23,078 nt of DNA. It comes from JAUWMI01 sp964454265. Its GTDB lineage: Bacteria > Sumerlaeota > Sumerlaeia > MWCT01 > JAUWMI01. The position numbers and the translations under genes are program-made. Within the stretch, counting starts at the first letter, position 1; every line of letters begins with the position of its first letter. Of this stretch, positions 6,256 through 14,555 are shown in pieces. The notes under the pieces are model-generated. The model was not told where the DNA came from and did not search any database. It saw nothing but the letters and a program-made list of their open reading frames with translations. Location of the stretch: assembly GCA_964454265.1 (NCBI GenBank), contig CAYVXD010000058.1, positions 1 through 23,078 on the forward strand. The letters run 5' to 3'.

Positions 6256-7277
6256 GGGATAATTCTCCGGGCAAAGGCGTAGTTCTTCGAATAATATTTG
6301 CCTTGAGGATGTCGCGCGCCGTCAAGGGAGGCTTCGTGAATTCCACCACTGACCGAGGCGTGTACGAAGCGCATCCTGCCGAGCGAGATGCCAACATGGT
6401 AAATCTTCCCGGTATTGTTCATGAAGAAGATGAGGTCGCCATGTTGCAGATCTCGCTTATCTTCGAGGTGGCCGACGAAGAGGCCCACAGTTGCCTGTTG
6501 GTTTGCATCACGCGGCAGGGGAATGTTCTGGAGCGCAAAAATGGTTTGTATAAAGCCAGAGCAGTCGAAACCACAGGTCGTTTTGCCACCCCAGAGATAG
6601 GGAATGCCATGCAAGGATCCTGCGGTTTTTAGCAGACGGCGTATAATGCTATTTCTTGCGCGATTATTAATGACGATGCATTTTTTCGAGATGCGAATGA
6701 TATCGCCATCGGGCAGCTGAACGCAGCAGGGGTTAAGAAAGCTCAGTTCGGCGGCCGGGGGAATGCGGATATTGCCGACACGAGCTTTTGTAGTGAAGCG
6801 GGCACGTGTTCCATTAACCCAGCGGAGATAGTCACCCTGAGTCTTCGGGATAAGATGTTTCTGATGAATCCATCCCAGGTAGCCGTCGGGTGTCTGGCAA
6901 TAGACATAGTCAGCATGTTCCATAAAACGGCGCACAAATGCACCAAATAAAGCTTGGGTACCCAGAGTGGCGGTTTTGCGGGGAGCAACCAGCATGTCAG
7001 CTGCGAAGCTATTAACCTGGGCAAAACGCGGAGGAAAGGTCTCGCTGAGCACTGTCAGCTGATTTTCGATTTGCCAGCCGGGGAATTGCTTGCGCATCGC
7101 CGTTTGTGTTGCCCGTTTGAGTTGAAGGAAATGCACGAAGCCCTGAAGCGTTATCGTATGCGGTCTTTTACAAACGATGGAAACGTTGTAGGCAATGAAG
7201 CGCGTGTCAATAGAAGCGGCCGCTTGGAGGAGAGCCACGGTGGCTTTTTGGCGCATTTTCTCTGAAAGATTTCGCAT
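6252..7277 (-). CDS. NlpC/P60 cysteine endopeptidase, YkfC-like murein-peptide hydrolase
   Basis: This 341-residue protein has a C-terminal NlpC/P60 domain: catalytic Cys239 in CGFDCSGF, His294 in YHVGIS and the third residue His306 in FVHAS. The core starts with the typical PYLWGGKT. The upstream part (about 85-205) looks like one or two bacterial SH3-type domains, including YLGWIHQKHLI. No signal peptide is visible, which fits a cytoplasmic gamma-D-Glu-diamino acid endopeptidase of the YkfC type that cuts recycled murein tripeptides to L-Ala-D-Glu plus diaminopimelate. The start ATG has AGGGA 6 bases upstream. It is the first gene of a two-gene operon with the epimerase (4-base overlap). 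The N-terminal 80 residues are not recognised. Confidence 0.9.
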   Translation of the reverse strand: MRNLSEKMRQKATVALLQAAASIDTRFIAYNVSIVCKRPHTITLQGFVHFLQLKRATQTAMRKQFPGWQIENQLTVLSETFPPRFAQVNSFAADMLVAPRKTATLGTQALFGAFVRRFMEHADYVYCQTPDGYLGWIHQKHLIPKTQGDYLRWVNGTRARFTTKARVGNIRIPPAAELSFLNPCCVQLPDGDIIRISKKCIVINNRARNSIIRRLLKTAGSLHGIPYLWGGKTTCGFDCSGFIQTIFALQNIPLPRDANQQATVGLFVGHLEDKRDLQHGDLIFFMNNTGKIYHVGISLGRMRFVHASVSGGIHEASLDGARHPQGKYYSKNYAFARRIIP

Positions 7278-7360
7278 GATTTCCCTGCCGGTATGGTAGG
7301 AATGAAAAAGGGGATTGCAACGAAAAAAATAATTATCCTAGAGCTAATGTGCAGGGGAAG

Positions 7361-8767
7361 TCATGATTTGAAGAAAATTTTCCCAGGATTCAATAGATTG
7401 TCAGGATCCCATACGGCTTTAAGTTGGCGCATCAGAGCGATTTCATTTTTCCCATACTCAATGGGTAGATAAGGAGCCTTGGTTGTACCGATGCCGTGTT
7501 CTCCCGATAAGGTACCGTGGTGTTGGATGGCAAGGGTGAAGAGTTCGCGCACTGCAGCGTCAACGCGATTCGCTTCGTCGCGGTTCGCCTCGTCGAACAT
7601 GAAGTTGACGTGGAAATTGCCGTCGCCTGCGTGGGCAAACACAACAGTGGTTAGCTGGTATCGTGCGCTCAGTTCTTTGATCTCGCGCAGAACCTGTAGC
7701 ATGGTTGAGCGCGGCACACATATGTCCTGATTGATCTTTGAGGGGGCCAGCTGGTAGAGTGCAGGGGATAGCGAGCGCCGAATGTCCCAGAGTGCTTTTT
7801 GTTCCTGATCTACCGAAGCATCAATCATATGCCGGGCGTTTGCTGCGAGACAGAGTTCGCGGGCAACACGCGCATCTTCTTCGACCTGGTTTCTGACGCC
7901 ATCAAAGTCAATCAAGAGTAAGCCCTTTACATTGTTCAGAAAGGGCTTCTTAGTGAAACGATAAGCACAGTCCACGGCACTCGCATCCATAAATTCCAAT
8001 GCAGCGGGCATTAGTGGTTTTTGAACGATCTTCAACGCTGTTTCCAATGCAGTGACATCATCGTCAAACACTGCCAATATGGTTGTAACGCACGGTGGCC
8101 TGGGCACAAGCCGAAGGGTGATTTGCGAGAACACGGCCAGGGTACCCTCAGAGCCAACCAGCAGTTTGACCACGTCGTAGCCGGTGACGGACTTCGTTGT
8201 TTCCGCGCCAAAGTGCAGGAGATCGCCCCCCATGCGCACAACTTCCAGGCTAAGGACATAGTTGCCCGTCACACCGTATTTCAGACCCCGTAGTCCTCCT
8301 GCACCTGCAGCTACGTTACCGCCAATGGTGGAGAATTCAGCGGATGCAGGATCGGGTGGATAATATAGGTTATGGCGGAGGGCAGCCTGCTTGAGTTCCT
8401 CGGTAATCACCCCTGGCTCAACGGTGGCGGTGAGATTGTCGGCATCAACACGAACAATGCGATTCATTTTGGTGAAAGTCAGCACAATGCCGCCACAAAC
8501 AGGCACCGCAGCGCCAGTTAAGCTTGTGCCAGCACCGCGAGGACAAATCGGTATTTTCTGCTCGGCGGCAAACTGTAGCGTCTTGACAATGTCTTCCGTC
8601 GCAGTGGGCATCGCCACTGCAGCCGGCAGACTCCTTTGCTTTGACCCGTCGTAGGAGTAAACGAGGCGTTCCTCAGGTGAGATGAGTACCTTTTCCGAGC
8701 CGAGCAGCCGCTGCAGCTCAGCTATCTGTTGCGGGGTAAGGATAGGATGAGTAGAGGGTGTTACCAT
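7361..8767 (-). CDS. FAD-linked oxidase, glycolate oxidase subunit GlcD / D-lactate dehydrogenase type
   Basis: This 468-residue protein has the full vanillyl-alcohol-oxidase-type layout. The FAD-binding PRGAGTSLTG is at 76-85, and a second FAD segment contains GSEGTLAVFS (about 205-214). Near the C-terminus are GDGNFHVNF and GEHGIGTTKAPYL, typical of GlcD. The family oxidises 2-hydroxyacids such as glycolate or D-lactate and passes electrons to quinone or to a GlcE/GlcF partner. No glcE or glcF is adjacent, so this is an orphan GlcD-type gene with undetermined substrate. It lies 83 bases upstream of the NlpC gene on the same strand. The ribosome-binding site is weak. Confidence 0.88.
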   Translation of the reverse strand: MVTPSTHPILTPQQIAELQRLLGSEKVLISPEERLVYSYDGSKQRSLPAAVAMPTATEDIVKTLQFAAEQKIPICPRGAGTSLTGAAVPVCGGIVLTFTKMNRIVRVDADNLTATVEPGVITEELKQAALRHNLYYPPDPASAEFSTIGGNVAAGAGGLRGLKYGVTGNYVLSLEVVRMGGDLLHFGAETTKSVTGYDVVKLLVGSEGTLAVFSQITLRLVPRPPCVTTILAVFDDDVTALETALKIVQKPLMPAALEFMDASAVDCAYRFTKKPFLNNVKGLLLIDFDGVRNQVEEDARVARELCLAANARHMIDASVDQEQKALWDIRRSLSPALYQLAPSKINQDICVPRSTMLQVLREIKELSARYQLTTVVFAHAGDGNFHVNFMFDEANRDEANRVDAAVRELFTLAIQHHGTLSGEHGIGTTKAPYLPIEYGKNEIALMRQLKAVWDPDNLLNPGKIFFKS

Positions 8768-8916
8768 GGCCAGAGTTCTCTAACCGTCAGTTGTGGTTTG
8801 CTATTGAGGATCCAGCGCCGTCAGTGCCATTAGCTGGGGGATCTGCCCCTGACATTCTGTTGAAGCGCGCCCGCACAGGTGTGAAGTGTACTGTCGCCAT
8901 ATTGTAGAGTGTTGCG

Positions 8917-9375
8917 TTACGGCATTTCAAAATGATGCTCGCTAATTCTCACGGAGAGTACGGGACAGGGTGCTTTACGAATGACGCGTTCAGCCGTGCT
9001 TCCGAAGAGGATGTGCGTGAGGCCGCTGCGGCCATGCGTGCCAATTACGATGACGTCGATCTGTTTTTCTTTCGCAAAGCGAATGATCTCAACAAACGGA
9101 TTTCCAGTGATAACGACCGACTCGCAGCGGATGTCCTTCCATTCCTCGCCTGAGATAATCTCTTTTAGTTTTTGTTCTGCCTGTTCGCGGTGAGTTACCT
9201 GGATGTCCTGGTATGCAATGCCATAGGGCTCCAGCTCTACGAAAATCATTTCGTCAATCACATAGAGAAGGTATAGTTTGGCACTATATTTCCTGGCAAG
9301 CGAGAGCGAAATATTCTTGGCGGAAAGGGAGTAGGGCGAGAGATCTGTTGTCATGAGAATGTTCTTGAATTCCAT
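8917..9375 (-). CDS. Universal stress protein, UspA family
   Basis: This 152-residue single-domain Usp starts at the ATG at 9375 (MEFKNILMTTDLS), with AGAGGA about 9 bases upstream. An in-frame TTG seven codons earlier overlaps that Shine-Dalgarno and is unlikely to be used. The C-terminal GTHGRSGLTHILFGSTAE fits the ATP-binding pattern G-2x-G-9x-G(S/T), so this is probably a nucleotide-binding member. ITGNPFVEIIRFA precedes it, as in the family. It is the first minus-strand gene of this stretch and diverges from recJ. Confidence 0.92.
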   Translation of the reverse strand: MEFKNILMTTDLSPYSLSAKNISLSLARKYSAKLYLLYVIDEMIFVELEPYGIAYQDIQVTHREQAEQKLKEIISGEEWKDIRCESVVITGNPFVEIIRFAKEKQIDVIVIGTHGRSGLTHILFGSTAERVIRKAPCPVLSVRISEHHFEMP

Positions 9376-9455
9376 GGTGGTGTTTCCTCTTATCAAATCC
9401 CAGGACGGAAAGTTCGGCGTTGACGCTAGAGATACTTTTACAAAGTGTGCTTTTA

Positions 9456-9484
9456 TCCCTAGTGGGAGTGCAAAAAAAAGTCAA
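9456..9484 (-). promoter_or_regulatory. Possible promoter for the usp gene
   Basis: On the minus strand TTGACT (9484-9479) is followed after 17 bases by TAGGGA (9461-9456). The -35 with its T-run is one arm of a 13-bp inverted repeat (9473-9485) whose other arm supplies the -35 candidate for recJ. The -10 is poor. Confidence 0.35.
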
Positions 9485-9590
9485 TGTCTAATTGCCGCTT
9501 AACCACACGATGGGCGCAGGAAAAGGCCTGTGCGCAGAGCCGCGTGTGTGAGGCACAGGATGGCAACCAAATTTGCGATTGACTTTTTTT
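9473..9590. repeat. 13-bp inverted repeat flanking the usp-recJ divergent region
   Basis: AAAAAAAGTCAAT (9473-9485) and ATTGACTTTTTTT (9578-9590) are perfect inverted copies 92 bases apart. Each contains TTGACT, so each probably forms the -35 region of a promoter pointing outward. Nothing recognisable lies between the arms. Confidence 0.6.
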
Positions 9591-9608
9591 CATAGTGCCC
9601 AATAGTGT
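9579..9608 (+). promoter_or_regulatory. Possible promoter for recJ
   Basis: TTGACT (9579-9584) is followed after 18 bases by TAGTGT (9603-9608), about 50 bases before the recJ start. The -35 lies in the inverted repeat shared with the usp promoter. The -10 is weak. Confidence 0.33.
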
Positions 9609-9657
9609 TTCTCAGAATTGTGAACTGGGGTTGATTCCCGTATAGGGTCTTTAGCTA

Positions 9658-11409
9658 ATGGTATATCAAAGGAAGCAGGTATTTCGACCACTGCAGGTTA
9701 AATGGGAGACTTCGCCTGTTGAGTCGGCAAAAGTGAGCACGCTGGTCAAGGAGATGGGGCTTCACCCGTTGGTGGCTCAAATCATGCTGAGGCGTGGATG
9801 GGAGCGAGCCGGTGAGATCAGTGCATTCTTGAAGCCGCGGCTCTCGTCGTTACTGGATCCCTTTTTACTGCGCGACATGGATCGCGCGGTTGAGCGGCTT
9901 GAAGTTGCCATCAAGCGGCGAGAGAACATGTACATTTACGGAGACTATGACGCTGATGGTGTCACAGCAACAGTGTTGTTGATTCGGTTCTTTAAGTGGT
10001 TGGGTGTTGACGTGCACTATTACATACCGCATCGCATTAAAGAGGGCTACGGGATCAACAAAGAGGCAATTGACAAGATTGTGCAGGACGACTGTACGCT
10101 GCTTATAACGGTTGATACGGGTACCTCGTGTGTGGAAGAGGTTGCGTATGCGAAGTCAAGAGGACTGGAGGTTATTATCACAGATCATCATCAGCCCTCG
10201 GAGGAACTGCCGCCGGCAGTGGCGGTTATTAATCCGCACCGGGCGGATTGTGCGTATCCCTTTCGGGATCTCTCGGGCGTAGGCGTGGCCTTCAAGCTGA
10301 TTCATGCATTGAGCAAGACACTGGGAGTTGAGGCGAAGCAGGCGCGACAGTTTCTTGCGTCTCAACTTGATTTGGTGGCTGTCGGAACGATCGCCGACAT
10401 TGTGCCGCTTGTGGGCGAGAACCGCGTATTGGCCAGGTACGGACTGGAGCAACTCGGGCGCACCACTAATCTGGGCCTAATGACGATTCTGCAGCTAGCA
10501 GGCATTCAGAATCAGCGTGTGACCTCGGACAACGTTGGGTTCATCTTGGCGCCACGACTCAATGCCGCAGGCCGCACGGATCACGCCTCGGTTTCCGTGG
10601 ATTTACTTCTTACGGATGATGGGTTGCGGGCCGCGGAGCTGGTGCGGTATTTAAACCGGTTAAACGAAGAGCGACGGAGGCTGGAGGAAGAGATTTTTAA
10701 TGAATGCATTCAGACCATTGAATTACGGGACGATGCAGACAAGGAGTACATATTCATACTCCACGGCGAGCACTGGCACCTGGGAGTTCTCGGGATTGTG
10801 GCCTCGCGTATTGCGGAGCGCTACCGTCGTCCCGCCATCCTGCTTGACATGGAGAAGGATCTGGCCAAGGGGTCTGGCCGGAGTATCATAGGCTTTAATC
10901 TGCATGATGCGCTGAAAGCGTGTGCGAGCCACCTTATTTCGTTTGGCGGTCATGCGTATGCTGTCGGCCTCAGATTGGCGCGAAGTAATGTCGGACAGTT
11001 CACCCAGGCCATGCAGCGCTGGGCTTGCGATGCTATAGCGGAGCAAGATCTCACCCCTCGGCTGCACATTGATGCAGATGTCTCAGCTGAAGACATGACA
11101 CTGGAGGCGGTTCACGCGATGGCGCAGCTCGAGCCTTACGGGCCGTCAAATCCGCCCCCCGTCCTTTCACTGCGCGGAGTTGAATTGCTTGAGGAGCCCC
11201 GTATTGTTGGTAGGGATCACCTGAAATTGGAATGCTGCCAGCATGGAATTCAGATCTCGGCAATTGGCTTTTCCATGGGTCATTACCTTCCCTGGCTGTC
11301 AGGGTGTCGCCAGGATCTTGACATAGCATTTACGCCGGCTGTCAATGATTGGGGTGGAGTGCCGAGCGTCGAGCTCCGCCTGCGTGACGTTAGATCGAGT
11401 CTTTCGTAG
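9658..11409 (+). CDS. recJ: Single-stranded-DNA-specific 5'-3' exonuclease RecJ
   Basis: This 583-residue protein, the usual RecJ length, has the DHH phosphoesterase motifs in order: YGDYDADGVTA (Asp96, Asp98, Asp100), TVDTGT (Asp153), TDHHQP (Asp176, His177, His178) and GTIADIVPL (Asp247). The DHHA1 motif GGHAYAVGL follows at about 430, and an OB-fold region forms the C-terminus. RecJ degrades single-stranded DNA from 5' ends with Mn/Mg in RecF-pathway recombination, mismatch repair and base excision repair. The start ATG has only a weak upstream AGGG. The gene stands alone, with a 345-base gap after it. Confidence 0.96.
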   Translation: MVYQRKQVFRPLQVKWETSPVESAKVSTLVKEMGLHPLVAQIMLRRGWERAGEISAFLKPRLSSLLDPFLLRDMDRAVERLEVAIKRRENMYIYGDYDADGVTATVLLIRFFKWLGVDVHYYIPHRIKEGYGINKEAIDKIVQDDCTLLITVDTGTSCVEEVAYAKSRGLEVIITDHHQPSEELPPAVAVINPHRADCAYPFRDLSGVGVAFKLIHALSKTLGVEAKQARQFLASQLDLVAVGTIADIVPLVGENRVLARYGLEQLGRTTNLGLMTILQLAGIQNQRVTSDNVGFILAPRLNAAGRTDHASVSVDLLLTDDGLRAAELVRYLNRLNEERRRLEEEIFNECIQTIELRDDADKEYIFILHGEHWHLGVLGIVASRIAERYRRPAILLDMEKDLAKGSGRSIIGFNLHDALKACASHLISFGGHAYAVGLRLARSNVGQFTQAMQRWACDAIAEQDLTPRLHIDADVSAEDMTLEAVHAMAQLEPYGPSNPPPVLSLRGVELLEEPRIVGRDHLKLECCQHGIQISAIGFSMGHYLPWLSGCRQDLDIAFTPAVNDWGGVPSVELRLRDVRSSLS

Positions 11410-11563
11410 CGTGATCTTCTGCCTGGCAATTTGTCTCTTTCATGAGCACGAATGGCTGAGAGGGTGTTATTGAGATTTGTATAGATAACGGTACACTTGA
11501 AAGCTTAGCGCCGGCGCAGAACTCAGGCTTTCGCCAGCGTTTGTCATTTCTTTTTGTTCTATG

Positions 11564-11616
11564 CGTGGCATCCGCCCAAGCGGATGAATCTACACGGGCA
11601 GGATGCCCGTGCCACG
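11564..11616. repeat. Cloverleaf-like intergenic element: outer stem plus two hairpins
   Basis: The outer arms CGTGG (11564-11568) and CCACG (11612-11616) enclose two perfect hairpins. The first is CATCCGC-ccaa-GCGGATG (11569-11586). The second is CACGGGCA-gga-TGCCCGTG (11593-11611; its last base abuts the outer arm). The geometry matches the element at 18407-18453 (short outer stem, two 7-8 bp hairpins), although the sequence differs. It is probably a member of a dispersed palindromic repeat family. Confidence 0.6.
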
Positions 11617-11643
11617 TTGAATGGTACAGTTGAAGACCGAGCA

Positions 11644-11697
11644 TTCGCACAAAAATAAGGCCTTCAGCGCCTTTGGCTCTTTCTTTATTTATGCGAA
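11644..11697. repeat. Imperfect inverted repeat upstream of the GT39-like gene
   Basis: TTCGCA (11644-11649) pairs with TGCGAA (11692-11697). Inside these, AAATAA pairs with TTATTT, and AAGGC pairs with GCCTT around CTTCAGC. Together they could form one long interrupted hairpin ending about 58 bases before the proposed start of the membrane glycosyltransferase. Function unknown. Confidence 0.4.
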
Positions 11698-11754
11698 AAG
11701 CAATAGTTCAATGTCGGGGTAGGCGCGCCAGGCCAGGAGCCGGACGTACTGAGT

Positions 11755-13521
11755 TTGCCGAAGGGAAGAATCGGATTGGTGCCTTCCAGGCGTGATCAGG
11801 GCCCGCTCGAGCCAGAAGGGGAGAACGAAGCGTCCCGCAGAAAGCTTCCCTGGGATCTCGGCATTCCCTCACTGTCAGAACTTGCCTCAAGTCCCCCGCC
11901 TGAACCTCCTCCTGTGCGTGTTCCTACTGCCCCAGCACTGCGGCGCTATGATTGGATGCTTATTGGTCTCCTCGCGCTTCTTGCCTTTGCGTCAGTCACC
12001 ATGAGCATGGGCGGCTTGGGGCTCGCCTGGGACGAGGCGTACTACTATCAACCGGCTGTAGATGCGGCGCGCTGGCTTGGCCGCATGCTCTTCGAGTCTG
12101 ACAAGCCGAGCTCGAATGAGGCAATTGCGGCATACTGGTCAAAGATTCCTGAGCTTCCTTCTACTGTCAAATTCGCCATGGGGATAAGCCGGGCATTATT
12201 CAAGGGGATCTGGGGGGAGTTGGGCTCACTGCGGATTCCCAGTGCGCTTGCGTTGAGCGGTTCTCTGGTGCTGATTTACCTGTTGATGTTTCCAGCATAC
12301 GGACGACCTGCAGCGCTGGCCTCGTGTCTTGCCTATGGGCTGATGCCTCGCGTGTTTGGCCATGCACACTTTGCCACATCGGAATCGCTGACGGTGTTTA
12401 TGTTTCTTGCGGTGGTGTATTGCTTTCTTCAGGGGCTGCGCAGCTGGCGTTGGAGCGTTGTTCTTGGGATTGTGTTTGGCCTGGCGCTTGCAACGAAGAT
12501 CAATTGTTTCTTCTTGCCATTGATTCTACTTCCCTGGGCGCATGTGTATCATCGCACGCGTTACGTCAATAACTTCTTCGCAATGGCGTTTCTTGCGCCA
12601 GTTGTGATGATGATCTGCTGGCCTTGGCTCTGGCATGAGCCGGTTGCACGGCTGTTTGGGTATCTTCAGTTCCATAGTACGCATCAATATACCGCGCTCT
12701 ACTATTTTGGAACAAAGTATAATTATGGCTCAACGCTTGCGCCATGGCACTACCCTCTTGTGATCACGCTTCTGACAACACCTGTGGTAATGTTGCTATT
12801 GCTCGTGCTCGGTGTTGCATGGGTTCTGGTGCGAATGCGAACGAAGGCGTTCGGGACGTTATTGCTCATTGGCGCGGGAGTGCAGCTGGCGATAGCGTCG
12901 CTCCCACTTGCGCCGAAATACGATGGTGTGCGTTTGTTCATTCCCGTATTTCCGTTTCTTGCAATGATAGCAGGCGTTGCAGTGGCAGGGCTTGTGGGTG
13001 TGGTGTCGCCAGAGCGGCGTATCTGGAAAAACGTGTCATCGAGAAGTGCCATGGCTGCCGTGTTGCTTGTGCTACTGGCCGTTAATGGCTTGTGGGGAAT
13101 TGTCCGTAGCCATCCGCGTGAGCTCTCGTACTTTAACCTGCTCATTGGAGGACTTCCTGGTGCATTTTCGCGCGGTATGGAGACGACGTATTGGGGCGAG
13201 GCGATTGATGACGAGGTGATTTCCTATTTAAATCGCACGATGCCTTCAGGGGCTAAGATCAAGGTTTTGGCGGCGCACGGAAAGGTGTTTGAGTTGCTGC
13301 AGCAGTGGGGCGAGCTGCGGCGTGACCTGGTCTTGGATGCGGACCCGCCTTACGATTATCATCTGCTGCTGGTGCGAAAGGGGTTTTTTGCGCGGCCCGA
13401 ATGGTCTCTGTTCAAGGAATGGGCACCACAAAGGATTTTTTCATTCCGGGGCGTTCCGTTTGTGGTGATCTACAAAACCGGTATTGAATTCGAGCACACC
13501 TGGCCACGCTTTCAGATGTAA
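11755..13521 (+). CDS. Membrane glycosyltransferase, GT39/PMT (ArnT-like) family
   Basis: The frame gives 588 residues from a TTG. Residues about 67-85 form the first membrane helix (MLIGLLALLAFASV), followed by WDEAYYY with the Asp93-Glu94 pair typical of GT39/PMT enzymes in the first periplasmic loop. About ten further hydrophobic segments follow up to about residue 455, then a soluble C-terminal part. Such enzymes move a sugar from a polyprenyl-phosphate donor to a protein or lipid on the outer face of the inner membrane; the acceptor here is unknown. The start is uncertain. The TTG has AGGAG about 15 bases upstream, which is too far, and the first 65 residues are Pro/Glu/Arg-rich with no recognised domain. 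A later GTG could be the true start, since the next ATG falls inside the first helix. Confidence 0.82.
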   Translation: MPKGRIGLVPSRRDQGPLEPEGENEASRRKLPWDLGIPSLSELASSPPPEPPPVRVPTAPALRRYDWMLIGLLALLAFASVTMSMGGLGLAWDEAYYYQPAVDAARWLGRMLFESDKPSSNEAIAAYWSKIPELPSTVKFAMGISRALFKGIWGELGSLRIPSALALSGSLVLIYLLMFPAYGRPAALASCLAYGLMPRVFGHAHFATSESLTVFMFLAVVYCFLQGLRSWRWSVVLGIVFGLALATKINCFFLPLILLPWAHVYHRTRYVNNFFAMAFLAPVVMMICWPWLWHEPVARLFGYLQFHSTHQYTALYYFGTKYNYGSTLAPWHYPLVITLLTTPVVMLLLLVLGVAWVLVRMRTKAFGTLLLIGAGVQLAIASLPLAPKYDGVRLFIPVFPFLAMIAGVAVAGLVGVVSPERRIWKNVSSRSAMAAVLLVLLAVNGLWGIVRSHPRELSYFNLLIGGLPGAFSRGMETTYWGEAIDDEVISYLNRTMPSGAKIKVLAAHGKVFELLQQWGELRRDLVLDADPPYDYHLLLVRKGFFARPEWSLFKEWAPQRIFSFRGVPFVVIYKTGIEFEHTWPRFQM

Positions 13522-13570
13522 GAGCGAACTTATGTTTTTCCACCGATACGACGCAATCATGGTCGGCGGA

Positions 13571-13603
13571 AGAACCGTGGCATCCTGGGATTTGTGTGGT
13601 TCT
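13571..13603. repeat. Short inverted repeat after the GT39-like gene
   Basis: AGAACC (13571-13576) pairs with GGTTCT (13598-13603) around a loop in which ATCC and GGAT are also complementary. The GTGGCATCC inside it matches the left part of the element at 11564, so it may be a degraded relative. No T-run follows. Confidence 0.35.
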
Positions 13604-13613
13604 GAGCCAGCCA

Positions 13614-13641
13614 GTAGGGACAGATTATAATCTGTCCCTAC
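13614..13641. repeat. Perfect 28-bp palindrome with GTAGGG...CCCTAC ends
   Basis: The 14 bases GTAGGGACAGATTA (13614-13627) are followed immediately by their exact reverse complement (13628-13641). It shares length and ends with the element at 15550-15577, and the GTAG/CTAC ends with 18407-18453. It lies between the GT39-like gene and the DUF62 gene. It could form a long hairpin in RNA but lacks a T-run, so it fits a dispersed intergenic repeat better than a simple terminator. Confidence 0.75.
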
Positions 13642-13700
13642 GTAATTGGACTTTGTCTTTCACGTGTCTATCAGGGGCTTTATATTTTTAAGGTGAAGGT

Positions 13701-14513
13701 ATGGCGGAAGAGAAGGTTGCAGCGGGTTGTCTGATTGCCTTGATCACCGACTTTGGCGATCAGGATTGGTATGTTGGCACGATGAAAGGCGTGATCAAGG
13801 GAATTGTGCCTGAAGCCGAAATTATTGATGTCTGTCATCAAATACCCGCGCAGTCCGTTGTAGCAGGCGCCTTTGTACTTCGCAATGCGTATGAATTTTT
13901 CCCCGCGGGTGCAGTATTCTGTGTTGTGGTTGATCCGGGTGTGGGAACGCGGCGGGAAGCAATCGTGGCATCGGATGGCAAATATTTTTTTGTCGCGCCA
14001 AACAACGGTGTGCTGGCGCTTGTTGCAAAAGAGTCTAAGAATTGGCAGGTGCACCGAATCACGCGGCGCAAGTTTCTGCTTCCCTCCGTGAGTGTTACTT
14101 TTCATGGTCGTGACGTGTTTGTGCCGGTAGCTGCGCATCTGGCCCGGGGCAAGAGCATCGCAGCATTCGGCCCGCCTCTTAAGCGATTTATTACGCTGAA
14201 AGGGCTTCAGCCACGCCGTGTCGGGCGAAATACGCTGGTTGGCAAAGTTCTGTACGTTGATGTGTTTGGGAATCTGATAACTAATCTCAGACGCGAGGAG
14301 TTCTTGCGGGTTAGTCGTAAAGGATCGGCTACGATTGCGGTGTCTGGAAAGACGCTCCGTGGTATTCACAAAACATTCGGGTCAGTGCGTCGTGGTCAGG
14401 CGCTGGCGTACTGGGGATCGAGCGGCTGGCTGGAGATTGGTGTGAACCACGGAAACGCAGCCGAAGTCTTCCAGGCGCAGGTCGGGACGGACGTTGAGGT
14501 CCGAATAAGGTAA
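13701..14513 (+). CDS. SAM hydroxide adenosyltransferase (DUF62 / chlorinase-fluorinase-like family)
   Basis: This 270-residue protein matches the DUF62 family throughout. The N-terminal TDFGDQDWYVG contains Asp17, VVDPGVGTRR contains Asp78 and Arg85, VAPNNG follows, and FHGRDVF contains His135. The C-terminal domain has FGNLITNL. Asp78, Arg85 and His135 would form the Asp-Arg-His set that activates water in DUF62 enzymes, which hydrolyse S-adenosylmethionine to adenosine and methionine. The presence of that triad argues against a halogenase. The start ATG has AAGGTGAAGG just upstream. ribF begins 42 bases after its stop on the same strand. The physiological role of the family is poorly known. 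Confidence 0.9.
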   Translation: MAEEKVAAGCLIALITDFGDQDWYVGTMKGVIKGIVPEAEIIDVCHQIPAQSVVAGAFVLRNAYEFFPAGAVFCVVVDPGVGTRREAIVASDGKYFFVAPNNGVLALVAKESKNWQVHRITRRKFLLPSVSVTFHGRDVFVPVAAHLARGKSIAAFGPPLKRFITLKGLQPRRVGRNTLVGKVLYVDVFGNLITNLRREEFLRVSRKGSATIAVSGKTLRGIHKTFGSVRRGQALAYWGSSGWLEIGVNHGNAAEVFQAQVGTDVEVRIR

Positions 14514-14555
14514 GAGAGCGTCTGCTAAAAAATGTCTGGATGCAAGGATTGAAGT

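Larger units (their letters stand above)
11410..11754. other. 345-bp intergenic region with two structured elements
   Basis: No gene is supportable here. It holds the double-hairpin element at 11564-11616 and an imperfect inverted repeat at 11644-11697. GCGCCGGCGC near 11510 is a short palindrome. No clear intrinsic terminator for recJ was found. Confidence 0.5.

Noticed and set aside
13614..13641. 28-bp palindrome as a simple intrinsic terminator of the GT39-like gene
   Set aside because: No T-run follows on either strand, and a same-length element with the same ends occurs elsewhere, so a repeat family is the better reading.
13680..14369. 229-codon minus-strand frame opposite the DUF62 gene
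   Set aside because: The plus strand encodes a complete, motif-bearing DUF62 protein. The antisense translation is low-complexity-like and unrecognisable.
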